From Candidatus Sabulitectum sp. (GTDB lineage Bacteria; Fermentibacterota; Fermentibacteria; Fermentibacterales; JCC-6), in the NCBI GenBank assembly GCA_029938555.1, contig JAOZUR010000012.1:1-53027 (forward strand): a stretch of 53,027 nucleotides of DNA. Direction: 5' to 3'. This document shows, piece after piece, positions 41,877-50,972 of the stretch; position 1 is the first letter of the stretch; each line of letters starts with the position of its first letter. Both the position numbers and the translations under genes were made by a program. The notes under the pieces are model-generated. The model worked only from the letters and a program-made list of their open reading frames with translations, was not told where the DNA came from and ran no database searches.

Positions 41877-44467
41877 AACTTGCCTGATTTATTTGTTTCA
41901 GGGAAAATACCATTTCGAATAGATTCTACTATTTCAATAACGCGATTTTCAAATTCAGGATTTAAATCCTGAAGTTCCATATTGGTCAGAGATTTAAAAG
42001 TGATAGTTCCATTGCTTTCCATGTAAATATACGTAACTTCTGAAATATTAGAAAAACCATTTTGAAGGGCTAAGTTTCTGTAAAAAGGCAACTGGAACAG
42101 ATTCTTTTTCAATAAGTTACCGGCAGTGATGGTTTTGGGTTTTCCTGTTTTTAAATCTGCAAGAATGTATTTACCGTTTATGTCAGTAAAAATAAGATCA
42201 ATTCTGCCTCCAGCTTCAAAACCAGCAATGGTTCCGTTAAGCTTTTTTTCACTGAATTGGAAGGACCATCCTTTTTTTTCAAGATTAGAAACAAGTGATT
42301 CAATACCTTTAACCAGGTGGTTCATCCATATTTCTAATAAAACATCTGAACCTAGGTTTGCAGATAGATTATGCTCTTTACAGATGTCTCTTACCACGTC
42401 AGCCGGAGAGGTTTGCTGCTTTAAAACAGCTTCTACGCATTTGTGAACAATATTGCCCCTGGTTCTTGGGTCAGGGTCGGATCTTACTGGAAATTTTTCT
42501 AAATCACTAATATCCCAAATTTTTTCTAGAAGGAAAGAAAATGGGTCATAGGCGTAACTTTCCAGGGCGGTAGCGCTAATTTTATTAAATGGAAAAAGCC
42601 CAGGCCCAATCATTCCAGAGTAAACTGCGTTTTGTGATGGATTTTCAGGGTCAAAAAGAAATCGTTGCTTTTGACATAAAGAGGATGAATTTAGAAATGC
42701 AGGATTTTGAGGAATAGAAAGAGTGTATTCAGGTGAATCAGATACGGTTATAGGCTTCAGAGGGGAACTTTTCTCTAATAGAGAAGCCAGGAATGGAGAA
42801 ATAGTTACAGGCTTGCCTGAAGAATCAGAAGTACGACAGATTATTGAAACGGTTTCTTGAGCGGCTTCAAAAAGTTGTCTTAACAAAAAAGCCTGTTCAA
42901 TTTCACGGGTCTCGGGGGATGGAAGCTGAAGTTGTTTTTTTACCTCAATAGGCAACCTTGGATCATTAACCGGTGGTCTAGGGAAATTGCCTTCTTCCAA
43001 GCCGGTTATTACTATAGCTTTTTTTTGAATACCTCGGGCTTTTTCCGGAGAAAGAATAAAAATGCCATCTTTTGACCCAGGAGATAGGTCAATAGAATAA
43101 TCTAAAGCCACTTTGAGCATCTGAGAGAAAACAGGAAAAGAAACGGTATCATGAGAAACAAATAGATTTTTAGAAAGTACTTTTTCTGTAAAAATTGAAG
43201 GAATGCAGTTGTCAGTAAGAGTATTTAGTAAGCTGATTAAAGATTTTAAATAATACTGTGGGTTTGAGTTTTCAGGGAGTTCTTCAAAATATACAGTTAA
43301 AACTTCAGCAAAAGGATAACCGGTAATTCGAAGAGCTGTGAGCCCGAAACGGGCTCCGGTTTTTGACGCGGAAAGGGCATAAGCAGTTGCGTCTGGTGTG
43401 TCTTTCATAGTGATACAGCCGGTAAGTAATAATTTTTCTATGTTTTTGTGGTGAAATCTGTTGTGATCCAATTTCAAAAGACCTATCATAAGATTGCCTA
43501 AAGGCAAATCTGAGGCTTTTACGGTTAATGGTGCAGCAACTGGAATTGAAGCTAAATACAGTTGTTCTAAGAGCTTAACTGTGTCATCACCGGTAGATAT
43601 TATGGCTATGTCATTGCTTTTGTATTTTTGCCTCAATGCAGATATTTTATCAATCACAGCTTTTGAAAACCCAGTTCCAGACCCTGAAAGTAGTAGTTCT
43701 ATGTTTTCAGTATTGGCACAAGTTTTGTTTGTAAGAAGATTTTCTGCAAACTGTGCCAGGTTTGATAAAGGGTAATTTCCATCCACACGGTGCGTGCTAT
43801 CGAAACCGAGTTCATTTAAGAAAGTCATTGTTCTTTGTGAGGTTTCCCGCCAAAAATGTGAAGGATGCACAGGAGAAAACCATAATATATCAGCAGTTTT
43901 TGAAAGATCTTTCAGATATTTTCTTTGACCGGGGTTCAGATCATAAAAGCCGTAAAAAATATAAGTCTTGTACCTTTGAGGATTCTCCGGGCCCTTCTCG
44001 AACAGAGAATGTGGGTTTCCCGGGAGCAACTGTTTTCTAAGGGAAAAATATCGGGTAAAGATTTTTGATGTATTCAGCACCTCTTCATGAAGATTTTTAG
44101 TAGAACAGGCAATAACATCAAACATATCCGCATATACACCCATGTCAATCAGTCGTTCAAAAAAGTCTGAAGCGGCTTCAGCACTTTCAGGTTTGTACCC
44201 AGCCAAACATGCAAGTGCTATCTGTTGCGGTTTGGTAACAGAAGGCCCCAGTGGGGAAATGGTTAAGACTTTTGCAAGAGCCGGAAATCCTGGAAGAAAT
44301 TGAGCTCCTATTACATCATTATTTACTTTTCTCATCAGATGTTCTGCTAAGCTTTGACCTGCAGTGACAACGGCAATAGTGGTTTTGTTTTGTAGTGTTA
44401 CGAATTGGGAAAGCCAAGCAATTTCAAGAGCACGCCAATGCCCTTGAAATACTTTACGGATTGCCAT
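41873..44467 (-). CDS. AddB/RecC-like nuclease subunit
   Basis: 864 residues. The C-terminal third carries a RecB-type PD-(D/E)XK nuclease: AGGRIDLIFTDINGKYILAD then LKTGKPK, and QLPFYRNLAL. The body has degenerate helicase features (GLEEGNFPRPPVNDPRLP, as in AddB/RecC), and no P-loop near the N-terminus, so it is the non-motor partner. The four Cys of the AddB iron-sulfur cluster are not evident. It sits directly before the AddA-like gene, with which it overlaps by ATGA. The ATG at 44467 shares one base with the stop of the upstream eIF2B-like gene (TAATG). Function: end resection for recombination repair; assignment as AddB rather than RecC is by context. Confidence 0.8.
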   Translation of the reverse strand: MAIRKVFQGHWRALEIAWLSQFVTLQNKTTIAVVTAGQSLAEHLMRKVNNDVIGAQFLPGFPALAKVLTISPLGPSVTKPQQIALACLAGYKPESAEAASDFFERLIDMGVYADMFDVIACSTKNLHEEVLNTSKIFTRYFSLRKQLLPGNPHSLFEKGPENPQRYKTYIFYGFYDLNPGQRKYLKDLSKTADILWFSPVHPSHFWRETSQRTMTFLNELGFDSTHRVDGNYPLSNLAQFAENLLTNKTCANTENIELLLSGSGTGFSKAVIDKISALRQKYKSNDIAIISTGDDTVKLLEQLYLASIPVAAPLTVKASDLPLGNLMIGLLKLDHNRFHHKNIEKLLLTGCITMKDTPDATAYALSASKTGARFGLTALRITGYPFAEVLTVYFEELPENSNPQYYLKSLISLLNTLTDNCIPSIFTEKVLSKNLFVSHDTVSFPVFSQMLKVALDYSIDLSPGSKDGIFILSPEKARGIQKKAIVITGLEEGNFPRPPVNDPRLPIEVKKQLQLPSPETREIEQAFLLRQLFEAAQETVSIICRTSDSSGKPVTISPFLASLLEKSSPLKPITVSDSPEYTLSIPQNPAFLNSSSLCQKQRFLFDPENPSQNAVYSGMIGPGLFPFNKISATALESYAYDPFSFLLEKIWDISDLEKFPVRSDPDPRTRGNIVHKCVEAVLKQQTSPADVVRDICKEHNLSANLGSDVLLEIWMNHLVKGIESLVSNLEKKGWSFQFSEKKLNGTIAGFEAGGRIDLIFTDINGKYILADLKTGKPKTITAGNLLKKNLFQLPFYRNLALQNGFSNISEVTYIYMESNGTITFKSLTNMELQDLNPEFENRVIEIVESIRNGIFPETNKSGKL

Positions 44468-45240
44468 TACTTTTTGCCTGGTGCGCCTAACAATTTCCAA
44501 AGACGCTTTCTGTCTCTTGGCATTCTGTAGGTAGAGCCGCCTACAATAAGTCTGACTTTTTCAAGAGATACTCGTTCAAATAGAGGGTTATTGGGCCTAG
44601 GGCCGTATACGTCTTCGGTACATGCTTTTTCAGATCCCACAACAACAAGTGGAGTGATGGCTGCCTCAAGAGCTTTTTCAATAATTGCAGCAGAGCCAAT
44701 CTTGTTAACAAAGTATGATTGTGTAACACAATCGGCACCTAGCACAGGTACGGCGCCTTCTTTAATAACACTAGCTACTCTTGAATCTGCAATAAGTTTA
44801 ACTTGAAATCCTTGGGCCTTAAGAATTTTAGCACTTTCTTTTCCTTCTTCGCCCGGTTTCGAATGTGTTTGATAGATTAACTTTATACGATTTTTACGAT
44901 GTTCAAGAGCGCGAAGAATTGTTCCACTGTTTGAGTGGCATAGAAGAACATTGTTTGAGTTTGCTAGACCTTTATAAAGCTGTATGCCCGATGCTGATGA
45001 ATCGGTACGCACTTGTTTTTGTAGCTCTTTTGCGATTTCTTTCTGCTTGAAAATAGGCATATCTTGTAAGCGATTAGCTAGGTAATCAAGAGATATCATG
45101 TCTCCGGCCTTCTGGCGGATGACTTCAGCTAGGTCGTCACCCTTAAGATAACCAAGTACTATATGGTTTAGGACTTTTATGTATATTCCAGATGCACCGG
45201 ATATTGTATCATTTGTAAGTTCGTCAATTAAATTACTCAT
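44467..45240 (-). CDS. eIF2B alpha/beta/delta-like (IF-2B-related) protein
   Basis: 257 residues. C-terminal Rossmann-like domain of the eIF2B/MtnA/R15P-isomerase family: VLLCHSNSGTILRALEH, PVLGADCVTQSYFVNKIGSA and VGSEKACTEDVYGPRPNNPL, all conserved features. In bacteria the family includes sugar-phosphate isomerases (MtnA, ribose-1,5-bisphosphate isomerase); the Cys and Asp of MtnA have counterparts only in part, so the reaction is left open. ATG at 45240 with AAAGGAG upstream. Translationally coupled to the AddB-like gene (TAATG), an odd association with DNA repair. Divergent from the TPR-like gene. Confidence 0.75.
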   Translation of the reverse strand: MSNLIDELTNDTISGASGIYIKVLNHIVLGYLKGDDLAEVIRQKAGDMISLDYLANRLQDMPIFKQKEIAKELQKQVRTDSSASGIQLYKGLANSNNVLLCHSNSGTILRALEHRKNRIKLIYQTHSKPGEEGKESAKILKAQGFQVKLIADSRVASVIKEGAVPVLGADCVTQSYFVNKIGSAAIIEKALEAAITPLVVVGSEKACTEDVYGPRPNNPLFERVSLEKVRLIVGGSTYRMPRDRKRLWKLLGAPGKK

Positions 45241-45265
45241 ACGAAATGGACTCCTTTCTCTAATT

Positions 45266-46000
45266 ATGCCTCCTAATACGACAAGAAATGCCGGTCGTCA
45301 ACTGCTTGTTACTAGAAATCGGTTGATGGCAGAAAAAGATCCCTCTAAAGTGTTGTCTCTAAAGCGCAAAGAAGCATACCTGCTTTTAGAGCTGGGGCAG
45401 AATGATTCTGCTGTAGCTGTGGCGACATCACTTGTGGAAGATAATATTGATTCAAGCCGGGAAAGAGCTTTCCTGGCAGATATTCTAACCAGAACTTTCG
45501 CATGGGCAGCAGCAGAGAAAGAATTTACTGAAGCTCATGGCTTATGCCTTCTTAGCGGAAAGAATGATAAAGCATTCTCTCTGGCGTCGGGCCCACTGTT
45601 TTTGCTTGCTGAGGCTCGAAAAGATTATCGAAAATGTTTTGAAGTCGCTCCAATTCAAGTATTGCGAAACAGGGCTCTTAGATTGTCAGGACAGAAGGTA
45701 GAGCTTAATGTTCTTCCATCTGCTTCTCCATGGCGGGAAATTGCAATTTTGGAGAATACAATAATAGGAGGTAATCCATTTGTGTTGCCTGGACTTCTCG
45801 CTGACTGGAACTGTGGAGAAGCCGAATGGAGATGGCGTTTTGTTTATGAAGCAGCAAGCCTTGCAATAGAGGCAGGTATGAGTGCTAAGCCATGGAGAAA
45901 GTATTTAAAGCAGACAACCGGTAGAATTCTTGACCCTAGATATTTCATTGAAAGAAAAGAACTAAAACGGTTGCTTAGCAAGGGTTTTGTTTACAAATAG
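45266..46000 (+). CDS. Helical-repeat (TPR-like) protein of unknown function
   Basis: 244 residues, Ala/Leu-rich helices with TPR-like spacing (RKEAYLLLELGQNDSAVAVA, RAFLADILTRTFAWAAAEKE), no signal peptide. Start uncertain: the ATG at 45266 begins a plausible protein but lacks a ribosome site, and the frame is open further up into the divergent eIF2B-like gene. The segment near 150-220 is Trp-rich (SPWREIAIL, LLADWNCGEAEWRWRFV). gmd follows after about 50 bases. Family not recognised. Confidence 0.55.
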   Translation: MPPNTTRNAGRQLLVTRNRLMAEKDPSKVLSLKRKEAYLLLELGQNDSAVAVATSLVEDNIDSSRERAFLADILTRTFAWAAAEKEFTEAHGLCLLSGKNDKAFSLASGPLFLLAEARKDYRKCFEVAPIQVLRNRALRLSGQKVELNVLPSASPWREIAILENTIIGGNPFVLPGLLADWNCGEAEWRWRFVYEAASLAIEAGMSAKPWRKYLKQTTGRILDPRYFIERKELKRLLSKGFVYK

Positions 46001-46051
46001 ATAAGGTGTTATCTTACGGTCTGTATTACTAGTTACGAAAGGACAAATAAT

Positions 46052-47032
46052 TTGAAAAAAGCGTTGATAACCGGTATTACCGGTCAGGATGGCTCTTACC
46101 TTTCGGAATTGCTGCTTGAAAAAGGTTACACAGTTCACGGAATCGTGCGCCGATCAAGTAGTTTTAACCGCAGTCGAATTGAGCACCTGATTCAGGACAG
46201 TGACATTTACGGTGAAAAATTGTTTTTGCACTATGGAGATTTAACAGATTCAAGTGCTTTGAACAGAATCATAGAGAAAACAGCTCCTGATGAAGTATAT
46301 AATCTTGCAGCACAAAGTCATGTGGGCATTTCCTTTAAAGTACCCGAGTACACATGTGATGTTGACGCCATTGGTGTTGTCAGGCTTCTTGATGCTTTAC
46401 GGGAGACCGGAATGGCGGGAATCTCGCGGTTCTATCAGGCATCCACCAGCGAGCTTTTTGGATCAAGCCCTCCACCCCAAAGTCTTGATACTCCATTTAA
46501 GCCAAGAAGCCCATATGCAGCAGCAAAACTTTGTGCACACTGGATGGTTGTGAATTACCGTGAAGGTTATAATATGCATGCATCAAGCGGTATTTTGTTT
46601 AATCATGAGAGCCCTAGGCGTGGAGAAAATTTTGTAACAAGAAAAATTGCCAAAGAGGCTGCACGGATCAAAAAAGGTCTAAGTAACCGGCTATCTCTTG
46701 GAAATCTGGATGCAAAGCGTGACTGGGGTCATGCAAAAGATTATGTGAGAGCAATGCATCTTATGTTACAGCAACCGAAACCCGATGATTATATCATTGC
46801 AACTGGTGAAATGTTTTCTGTGAGAGATTTTTTAGAGGAAGCCTTTGGTTACCTCCAGCTTGATTGGCACGATTATGTTGTAAGCGATCCCCGATACATG
46901 AGACCAACCGAGGTCGATGCTCTTTGTGGAGACTCCTCAAAAGCAAGAAAAGTACTGGGGTGGAAACCTGAAATTAATTTCGCTTCCCTTGTAAGGGAAA
47001 TGATTGATGCCGAGATGGCTCGGCTGAACTGA
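46052..47032 (+). CDS. gmd: GDP-mannose 4,6-dehydratase
   Basis: 326 residues, extended short-chain dehydrogenase. The N-terminal NAD(P) motif is [21 protein letters not shown] is the GMD-specific region that binds NADPH and contributes to the oligomer. [13 protein letters not shown], the catalytic TSELFG with the YAAAK Tyr-Lys pair, and [17 protein letters not shown] all match GMD. It converts GDP-mannose to GDP-4-keto-6-deoxymannose for fucose, rhamnose or related envelope sugars. No fucose synthase (fcl) is next to it. The start is a TTG at 46052 with GAAAGGA about eight bases upstream and no nearby ATG, so TTG is very likely. First clear enzyme of a possible operon reaching sat. Confidence 0.95.
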   Translation: MKKALITGITGQDGSYLSELLLEKGYTVHGIVRRSSSFNRSRIEHLIQDSDIYGEKLFLHYGDLTDSSALNRIIEKTAPDEVYNLAAQSHVGISFKVPEYTCDVDAIGVVRLLDALRETGMAGISRFYQASTSELFGSSPPPQSLDTPFKPRSPYAAAKLCAHWMVVNYREGYNMHASSGILFNHESPRRGENFVTRKIAKEAARIKKGLSNRLSLGNLDAKRDWGHAKDYVRAMHLMLQQPKPDDYIIATGEMFSVRDFLEEAFGYLQLDWHDYVVSDPRYMRPTEVDALCGDSSKARKVLGWKPEINFASLVREMIDAEMARLN

Positions 47033-47046
47033 TACTGGAGGAAAAA

Positions 47047-48285
47047 ATGTCAGTAGTCAGACCTTTTAAAGGCCTTAGGCCAACTAGTGAATTTGCCGAT
47101 AAAATTGCTTCCCCACCTTATGATGTTCTTGATTCGAAAGAGGCTCGTGATCTTGTTAAAGATAATCCTCTGAGTTTCCTTAGAGTTGTAAAACCGGAAG
47201 TAGATTTGGCTCCAGAGGTTGACCTTTACAGTGATGAAGTTTACCAGCAGGGAGCCAGAAATCTTCGCAGACTCATGGAAGATGGGCTTATGGTTCAAGA
47301 CGATAAACCCTGTCTGTATTTTTACCGTCAGATCATGGGAGATCATTCACAAATAGGTCTTGTGGCTTCAGTTTCTGCTGAAGATTACGATAATGATGTT
47401 ATTAAAAAACATGAGTTTACAAGGAAAGAAAAGGAAGAAGATCGTATCCGTCACATTGAAACACAAAATGCTCAGTGTGGTCCAGTTTTCCTAACTTACC
47501 CAGATCTTGGCGATCTTGATGTTATTCAAAAATCGGTATGCAATGGAGAGCCTGACTATGACTTCACCGCTGATGATGGGATTCAGCATACTTTTTGGGT
47601 TGTTTCAAATCCGGAAGACAACAACAAAATAAGTGACCTTTTCAAGACTGAAGTACCGTTTCTTTATGTAGCTGATGGCCATCACAGAAGTGCATCAGGT
47701 GCAATTATTGCAAACAGAAGAAAACAGGGTAATGCAGGTCATTCTGGAGACGAGGAATACAATTATTTTCTTGCAGTTATTTTCCCGAAAAGTCAAATGA
47801 AAATACTTGCATACAACCGTGCTGTTAAAGACCTTAAGGGTAGAACTCCACAGCAGTTTATCGAAGAGGTTTCTGGAAAATTCTCTGTACAGAAGACCGG
47901 TAAAAAGGATCCTTCAGCTAACCAGGAATTCAGCATGTATACAGATGGCGACTGGTATACCATTAAACCACTTGAAGGAACTTTCCCCGGTGATGACCCT
48001 GTGAAAAGTCTTGATGCTAGCATTCTTCAAGAGAATCTTCTTAATCCTGTACTTGGAGTAGAAAACCCTAGAACTGCTGCACACATTAAGTTTGTCGGCG
48101 GAATCCGCGGAACATCAGAGTTGGAAAAACTTGTTGATTCTGGCCAGTTCTCCGTTGCTTTCTCAATGTATCCTACTTCAGTAGATCAGCTTATTGCAGT
48201 TGCCGATAGCGGCAATGTTATGCCGCCTAAATCAACATGGTTTGAGCCCAAGCTTCGAAGTGGACTGGTTGTGCATGTTCTCTAG
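47047..48285 (+). CDS. DUF1015 family protein
   Basis: 412 residues, clearly DUF1015: the N-terminal VRPFKGLRPTSEFADKIASP then PYDVL, the KKHEFTRKEKEEDRI segment, YVADGHHRSASG, and the C-terminal GVENPRTAAHIKFVGG. Proteins of this family are about this length and are found in many bacteria and archaea. The biochemical role is not settled to my knowledge; the ADGHHR motif resembles ParB/Srx-like nucleotide-binding folds, so a kinase or nucleotide-dependent activity is possible. ATG at 47047 with TGGAGG before it, 14 bases after gmd. The last 11 bases overlap the next gene. Confidence 0.88.
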   Translation: MSVVRPFKGLRPTSEFADKIASPPYDVLDSKEARDLVKDNPLSFLRVVKPEVDLAPEVDLYSDEVYQQGARNLRRLMEDGLMVQDDKPCLYFYRQIMGDHSQIGLVASVSAEDYDNDVIKKHEFTRKEKEEDRIRHIETQNAQCGPVFLTYPDLGDLDVIQKSVCNGEPDYDFTADDGIQHTFWVVSNPEDNNKISDLFKTEVPFLYVADGHHRSASGAIIANRRKQGNAGHSGDEEYNYFLAVIFPKSQMKILAYNRAVKDLKGRTPQQFIEEVSGKFSVQKTGKKDPSANQEFSMYTDGDWYTIKPLEGTFPGDDPVKSLDASILQENLLNPVLGVENPRTAAHIKFVGGIRGTSELEKLVDSGQFSVAFSMYPTSVDQLIAVADSGNVMPPKSTWFEPKLRSGLVVHVL

Positions 48286-48766
48286 ATATTTTTATGCTGC
48301 TTTGATTGCAGTTTTGGTTTTTACAATGATTGGATGCGGGAACCATCCCGCATCTGATTCTGTTAAAGCTTTTGTGTTTGCTATGTCTGATTCCTCGTGG
48401 TCAGATGCTTGGTTGATGCTTACTCCAGAAACCAGAGCAACATGGGATTCAACAGCTGTTGTTTTTCAACATTTTGGTTTTGCTGAAAGTTCTGTTTTTT
48501 TAGCTACTTTATCTGATTCTTTAACAGAGATAGAATTTGCTTCTATGGATGGTGAAATGCTTTTTGTTAAAATGGTTCAGAGTTCTCCTGAAACAGTTGG
48601 ATTGTCCAACTCTGTTCGGGATGTAGAGGTTGTAAATACCAATACAGCTCTTGTTACCATAGCAACTTCTGAAGGCGATCAGATAATTCCCATGAAGCTT
48701 ATTGAAGACAAGTGGTTATTAGATCTTACCCGATTGGCACCTCCGCCTGAAATTCAGGTTGATTAA
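48275..48766 (+). CDS. Small lipoprotein
   Basis: 163 residues with a lipoprotein signal: hydrophobic run ALIAVLVFTMIGC with the lipidated Cys near residue 21. The mature part has an NTF2-like/DUF4878 pattern (SDSVKAFVFAMSDSSWSDAW then LMLTPETRATWDS; LVTIATSEGDQIIPMKLIED and KWLLDL), typical of small envelope ligand-binding or stabilising proteins. Assignment of that fold is tentative. The start ATG at 48275 overlaps the DUF1015 gene; the upstream open frame from 48194 reads inside it and is rejected. Confidence 0.7.
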   Translation: MFSRYFYAALIAVLVFTMIGCGNHPASDSVKAFVFAMSDSSWSDAWLMLTPETRATWDSTAVVFQHFGFAESSVFLATLSDSLTEIEFASMDGEMLFVKMVQSSPETVGLSNSVRDVEVVNTNTALVTIATSEGDQIIPMKLIEDKWLLDLTRLAPPPEIQVD

Positions 48767-48787
48767 AATGACAGGAGTTGTTTTTCT

Positions 48788-49405
48788 TTGATTAAGCAGT
48801 TTCAGAAAGATCTGAAAGACTCAGAGTACAAAAGAGCACAGTTTAAAAGCGTTCTGTTTTTTGCTTTAGGGGTTGTTGTTTTTACCATTGTTGCAGGTTT
48901 TCTTTTTAAGCAGGGTCCAACTCGGCGTCCTACTGGCCGTTCTGACATTGCTTACGATTTCCCGGCTGGTGAATGGTTTAATCCCTCAGTACCACTAAGT
49001 CTTTATGATGAATTGAAGGGTCATGTGGTTGTGGTTTTGTTCAACGACTTTAATACTCTGTCTGACCTTCAAGATCTAACTAATTTTAATAATTTGAGTC
49101 ATTTTTTCAATGATCAATCTGTGATGTGCCTTGTGGTTACAGCAGGGCTTTCCGGCTCCACTACAGATTCTTTAATTACCCAGTGGCAGGTGGATTATCC
49201 TGTGCTTGCAGATCCTGACAGTATGGCTATGGCGGTTTTTGGAATCAGGGCACTCCCTGGAATTTTGGTAATTGATACTAAAGGAAGAGTTGCAGCAAGG
49301 TATTACGAAGACTGGCAGAATATAGCTCTTGAACCTGTGATTCAGGATCTTCTTGATCAAGGAATGGCTACTCACTCTTTGGCTAATGAAAAGTATGTTC
49401 CATAA
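48788..49405 (+). CDS. Membrane-anchored thioredoxin-fold protein without CxxC
   Basis: 205 residues. One membrane span near the N-terminus (about 22-40), then a thioredoxin/redoxin-like domain: HVVVVLFNDFNTLSDLQDLT at the position of the active site, YPVLADPDSMAMAVFGIRAL, PGILVIDTKGRVAARYYEDW with the cis-Pro. The redox Cys pair is replaced (NDFNTLSD), so disulfide chemistry is unlikely. The start appears to be a TTG at 48788 with AGGAG about ten bases upstream. It follows the lipoprotein gene by 21 bases and precedes sat, so may be an assembly or binding factor of the same operon. Confidence 0.7.
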   Translation: MIKQFQKDLKDSEYKRAQFKSVLFFALGVVVFTIVAGFLFKQGPTRRPTGRSDIAYDFPAGEWFNPSVPLSLYDELKGHVVVVLFNDFNTLSDLQDLTNFNNLSHFFNDQSVMCLVVTAGLSGSTTDSLITQWQVDYPVLADPDSMAMAVFGIRALPGILVIDTKGRVAARYYEDWQNIALEPVIQDLLDQGMATHSLANEKYVP

Positions 49406-49436
49406 TCTTAATAATTATAAATAACTGGAGAAAATA

Positions 49437-50561
49437 ATGATACAACCACATGGTGGAAAACTGGTTAATAGAACAGTTACAAAGGATCAGCTTCCAGAGA
49501 ATGTCAAAGTATTAACTTTGAATGAACGAGAAAAAAATGATTTGGAAATGATCGGTTGTGGTGCAATGAGCCCTCTTCAGGGTTTTATGAATTCAGCTGA
49601 TTACAATTCGGTTATTGAAAAAATGCGCCTTGAAAACGGTATCGTTTGGACGCTTCCAGTTGTATTTGCTCTTAAAGCAGACGATCCTACAGTAACAGTT
49701 GGAGATACTGTTCTACTAAAATTCGAAGATAAAATTCGTGGTTCATTAAAAGTGGAAGACATTTTTTCTGTGAATCTTGATCATGAGGCAAAAGAAACTC
49801 TTTTAACTAATGATGAAAACCATCCTGGCGTACAGTATTTGAAATCCCTTTCAGGTACTTACATAGGTGGTTTGATCACCGCTCTTGATTTGCGTGATTC
49901 CGAACCTTTTAGAGATCATCGGTTGATTCCTGAAGAGACCCGTGTACTTTTTCAGGAAAAAGGATGGAATAGCATTGTTGCATTCCAGACTAGAAACCCC
50001 ATTCATAGAGCTCATGAATACCTTCAGAAAGTTTCACTGGAAATGGTTGACGGTCTTCTTATTCACCCTCTTGTTGGTGCCACAAAAGCCGATGACATTC
50101 CAGCTGACGTGAGAATGCTGTGTTATGAGACTATTTTAGAGAAGTATTACCCAGCTGATAGAACAGCTCTTTCTGTTTTCCCAGCTGCAATGCGTTATGC
50201 AGGTCCCCGTGAAGCTGTTTTTCATGCTCTTCTTAGAAAAAATTACGGATGTACTCATTTCATCGTTGGAAGAGATCATGCAGGTGTTGGTGATTATTAC
50301 GGAACATTTGATGCACAGGAAATATTTGATAACTTCACACCAGAGGAAATCGATATTATTCCTTTGAAGTTTGAGCATGCATTTTTCTGTAACAAGTGTG
50401 GTGGCATGGCAACTGCAAGAACCTGCCCTCATACTGGTGCAGACAGGGTTTTCTTGTCAGGCAAAAAAGTAAGAGCCATGTTGATTGATGGAATTCTTCC
50501 TCCTCCTGAGTTTACCCGTCCTGAAATTGCACAACTTCTTATGGAAGCTGCTCAGAAATAA
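49437..50561 (+). CDS. sat: Sulfate adenylyltransferase (ATP sulfurylase)
   Basis: 374 residues, homo-oligomeric type ATP sulfurylase. The active-site motif QTRNPIHRAHE (184-194) and FIVGRDHAGVGDYYG are both intact; FPAAMRYAGPREAVFHALLR is the third conserved motif. FCNKCGGMATARTCPH shows a zinc-binding Cys/His set, common in anaerobe and archaeal enzymes linked to sulfate reduction or oxidation. Reaction: sulfate plus ATP to APS and PPi. No APS reductase or APS kinase is beside it; the direction and pathway cannot be decided. ATG at 49437 with TGGAG upstream. Last gene of the unit, with terminator at 50572. Confidence 0.95.
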   Translation: MIQPHGGKLVNRTVTKDQLPENVKVLTLNEREKNDLEMIGCGAMSPLQGFMNSADYNSVIEKMRLENGIVWTLPVVFALKADDPTVTVGDTVLLKFEDKIRGSLKVEDIFSVNLDHEAKETLLTNDENHPGVQYLKSLSGTYIGGLITALDLRDSEPFRDHRLIPEETRVLFQEKGWNSIVAFQTRNPIHRAHEYLQKVSLEMVDGLLIHPLVGATKADDIPADVRMLCYETILEKYYPADRTALSVFPAAMRYAGPREAVFHALLRKNYGCTHFIVGRDHAGVGDYYGTFDAQEIFDNFTPEEIDIIPLKFEHAFFCNKCGGMATARTCPHTGADRVFLSGKKVRAMLIDGILPPPEFTRPEIAQLLMEAAQK

Positions 50562-50571
50562 AAAAAGCACT

Positions 50572-50611
50572 AAAAACGGCTGGAGGACTAAAATCCGTCA
50601 GCCGTTTTTTT
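50572..50611 (+). terminator. Terminator after sat
   Basis: AAAAACGGCTG (50572-50582) and CAGCCGTTTTT (50599-50609), with a small inner GGA/TCC pairing and a T run at the end. 10 bases past the sat stop. Confidence 0.88.
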
Positions 50612-50913
50612 GTATCAGTTGCTCTGAGAGCCATTCGGCCCTAAATCAGCAAACTACTGGTATAGAAGCCACAGTTCTGTTGAATTTGGTGGTTATGTAT
50701 TTTGTTGTGTTGCCTCTTTTTACGTTCACCTAAAAACGACATTATCCATATTTATCAATCACAAGGGCTTGTTCGCAGGTAATGTTTGTAATTTGCCCTA
50801 TTTCATGAATCAGCCTGGGATACCGGTTTGGTTATTGCTCGGATCTGTTCGGAGAATTATCAGAGGTTTCTGCGACAGCACCATCAGAGCATTGTTCGGA
50901 TTTGGTCGGGGAA
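50612..50913. other. Gap of about 300 bases before the toxin-antitoxin pair
   Basis: No gene seen. Near its right end is an imperfect 24-base direct repeat (50835-50858 and 50892-50915, 20 of 24 identical, TCGGAT and GAATT in both). The minus-strand frame at 50810-51031 crosses the antitoxin start and is not credible. Confidence 0.5.
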
Positions 50914-50915
50914 TT
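50835..50915. repeat. Imperfect direct repeat upstream of the toxin-antitoxin promoter
   Basis: Two 24-base units, 50835-50858 and 50892-50915, differ at four positions. The second ends inside the -35 box of the proposed promoter, so it may be a regulator site or a duplication trace. Confidence 0.5.
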
Positions 50916-50948
50916 GACACCGTATTGTACAAATGGTACATTATGTAC
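50914..50948 (+). promoter_or_regulatory. Sigma70-type promoter with overlapping palindromic operator
   Basis: TTGACA (50914-50919), 17 bases, then TACATT (50937-50942). Over the -10 lie overlapping palindromes TGTAC-AAATG-GTACA (50926-50940) and GTACAT-T-ATGTAC (50936-50948). Autoregulated toxin-antitoxin operons usually have such sites bound by the antitoxin. Confidence 0.65.
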
Positions 50949-50972
50949 ATAGCCTGAAAGAAGGAAAAACTT

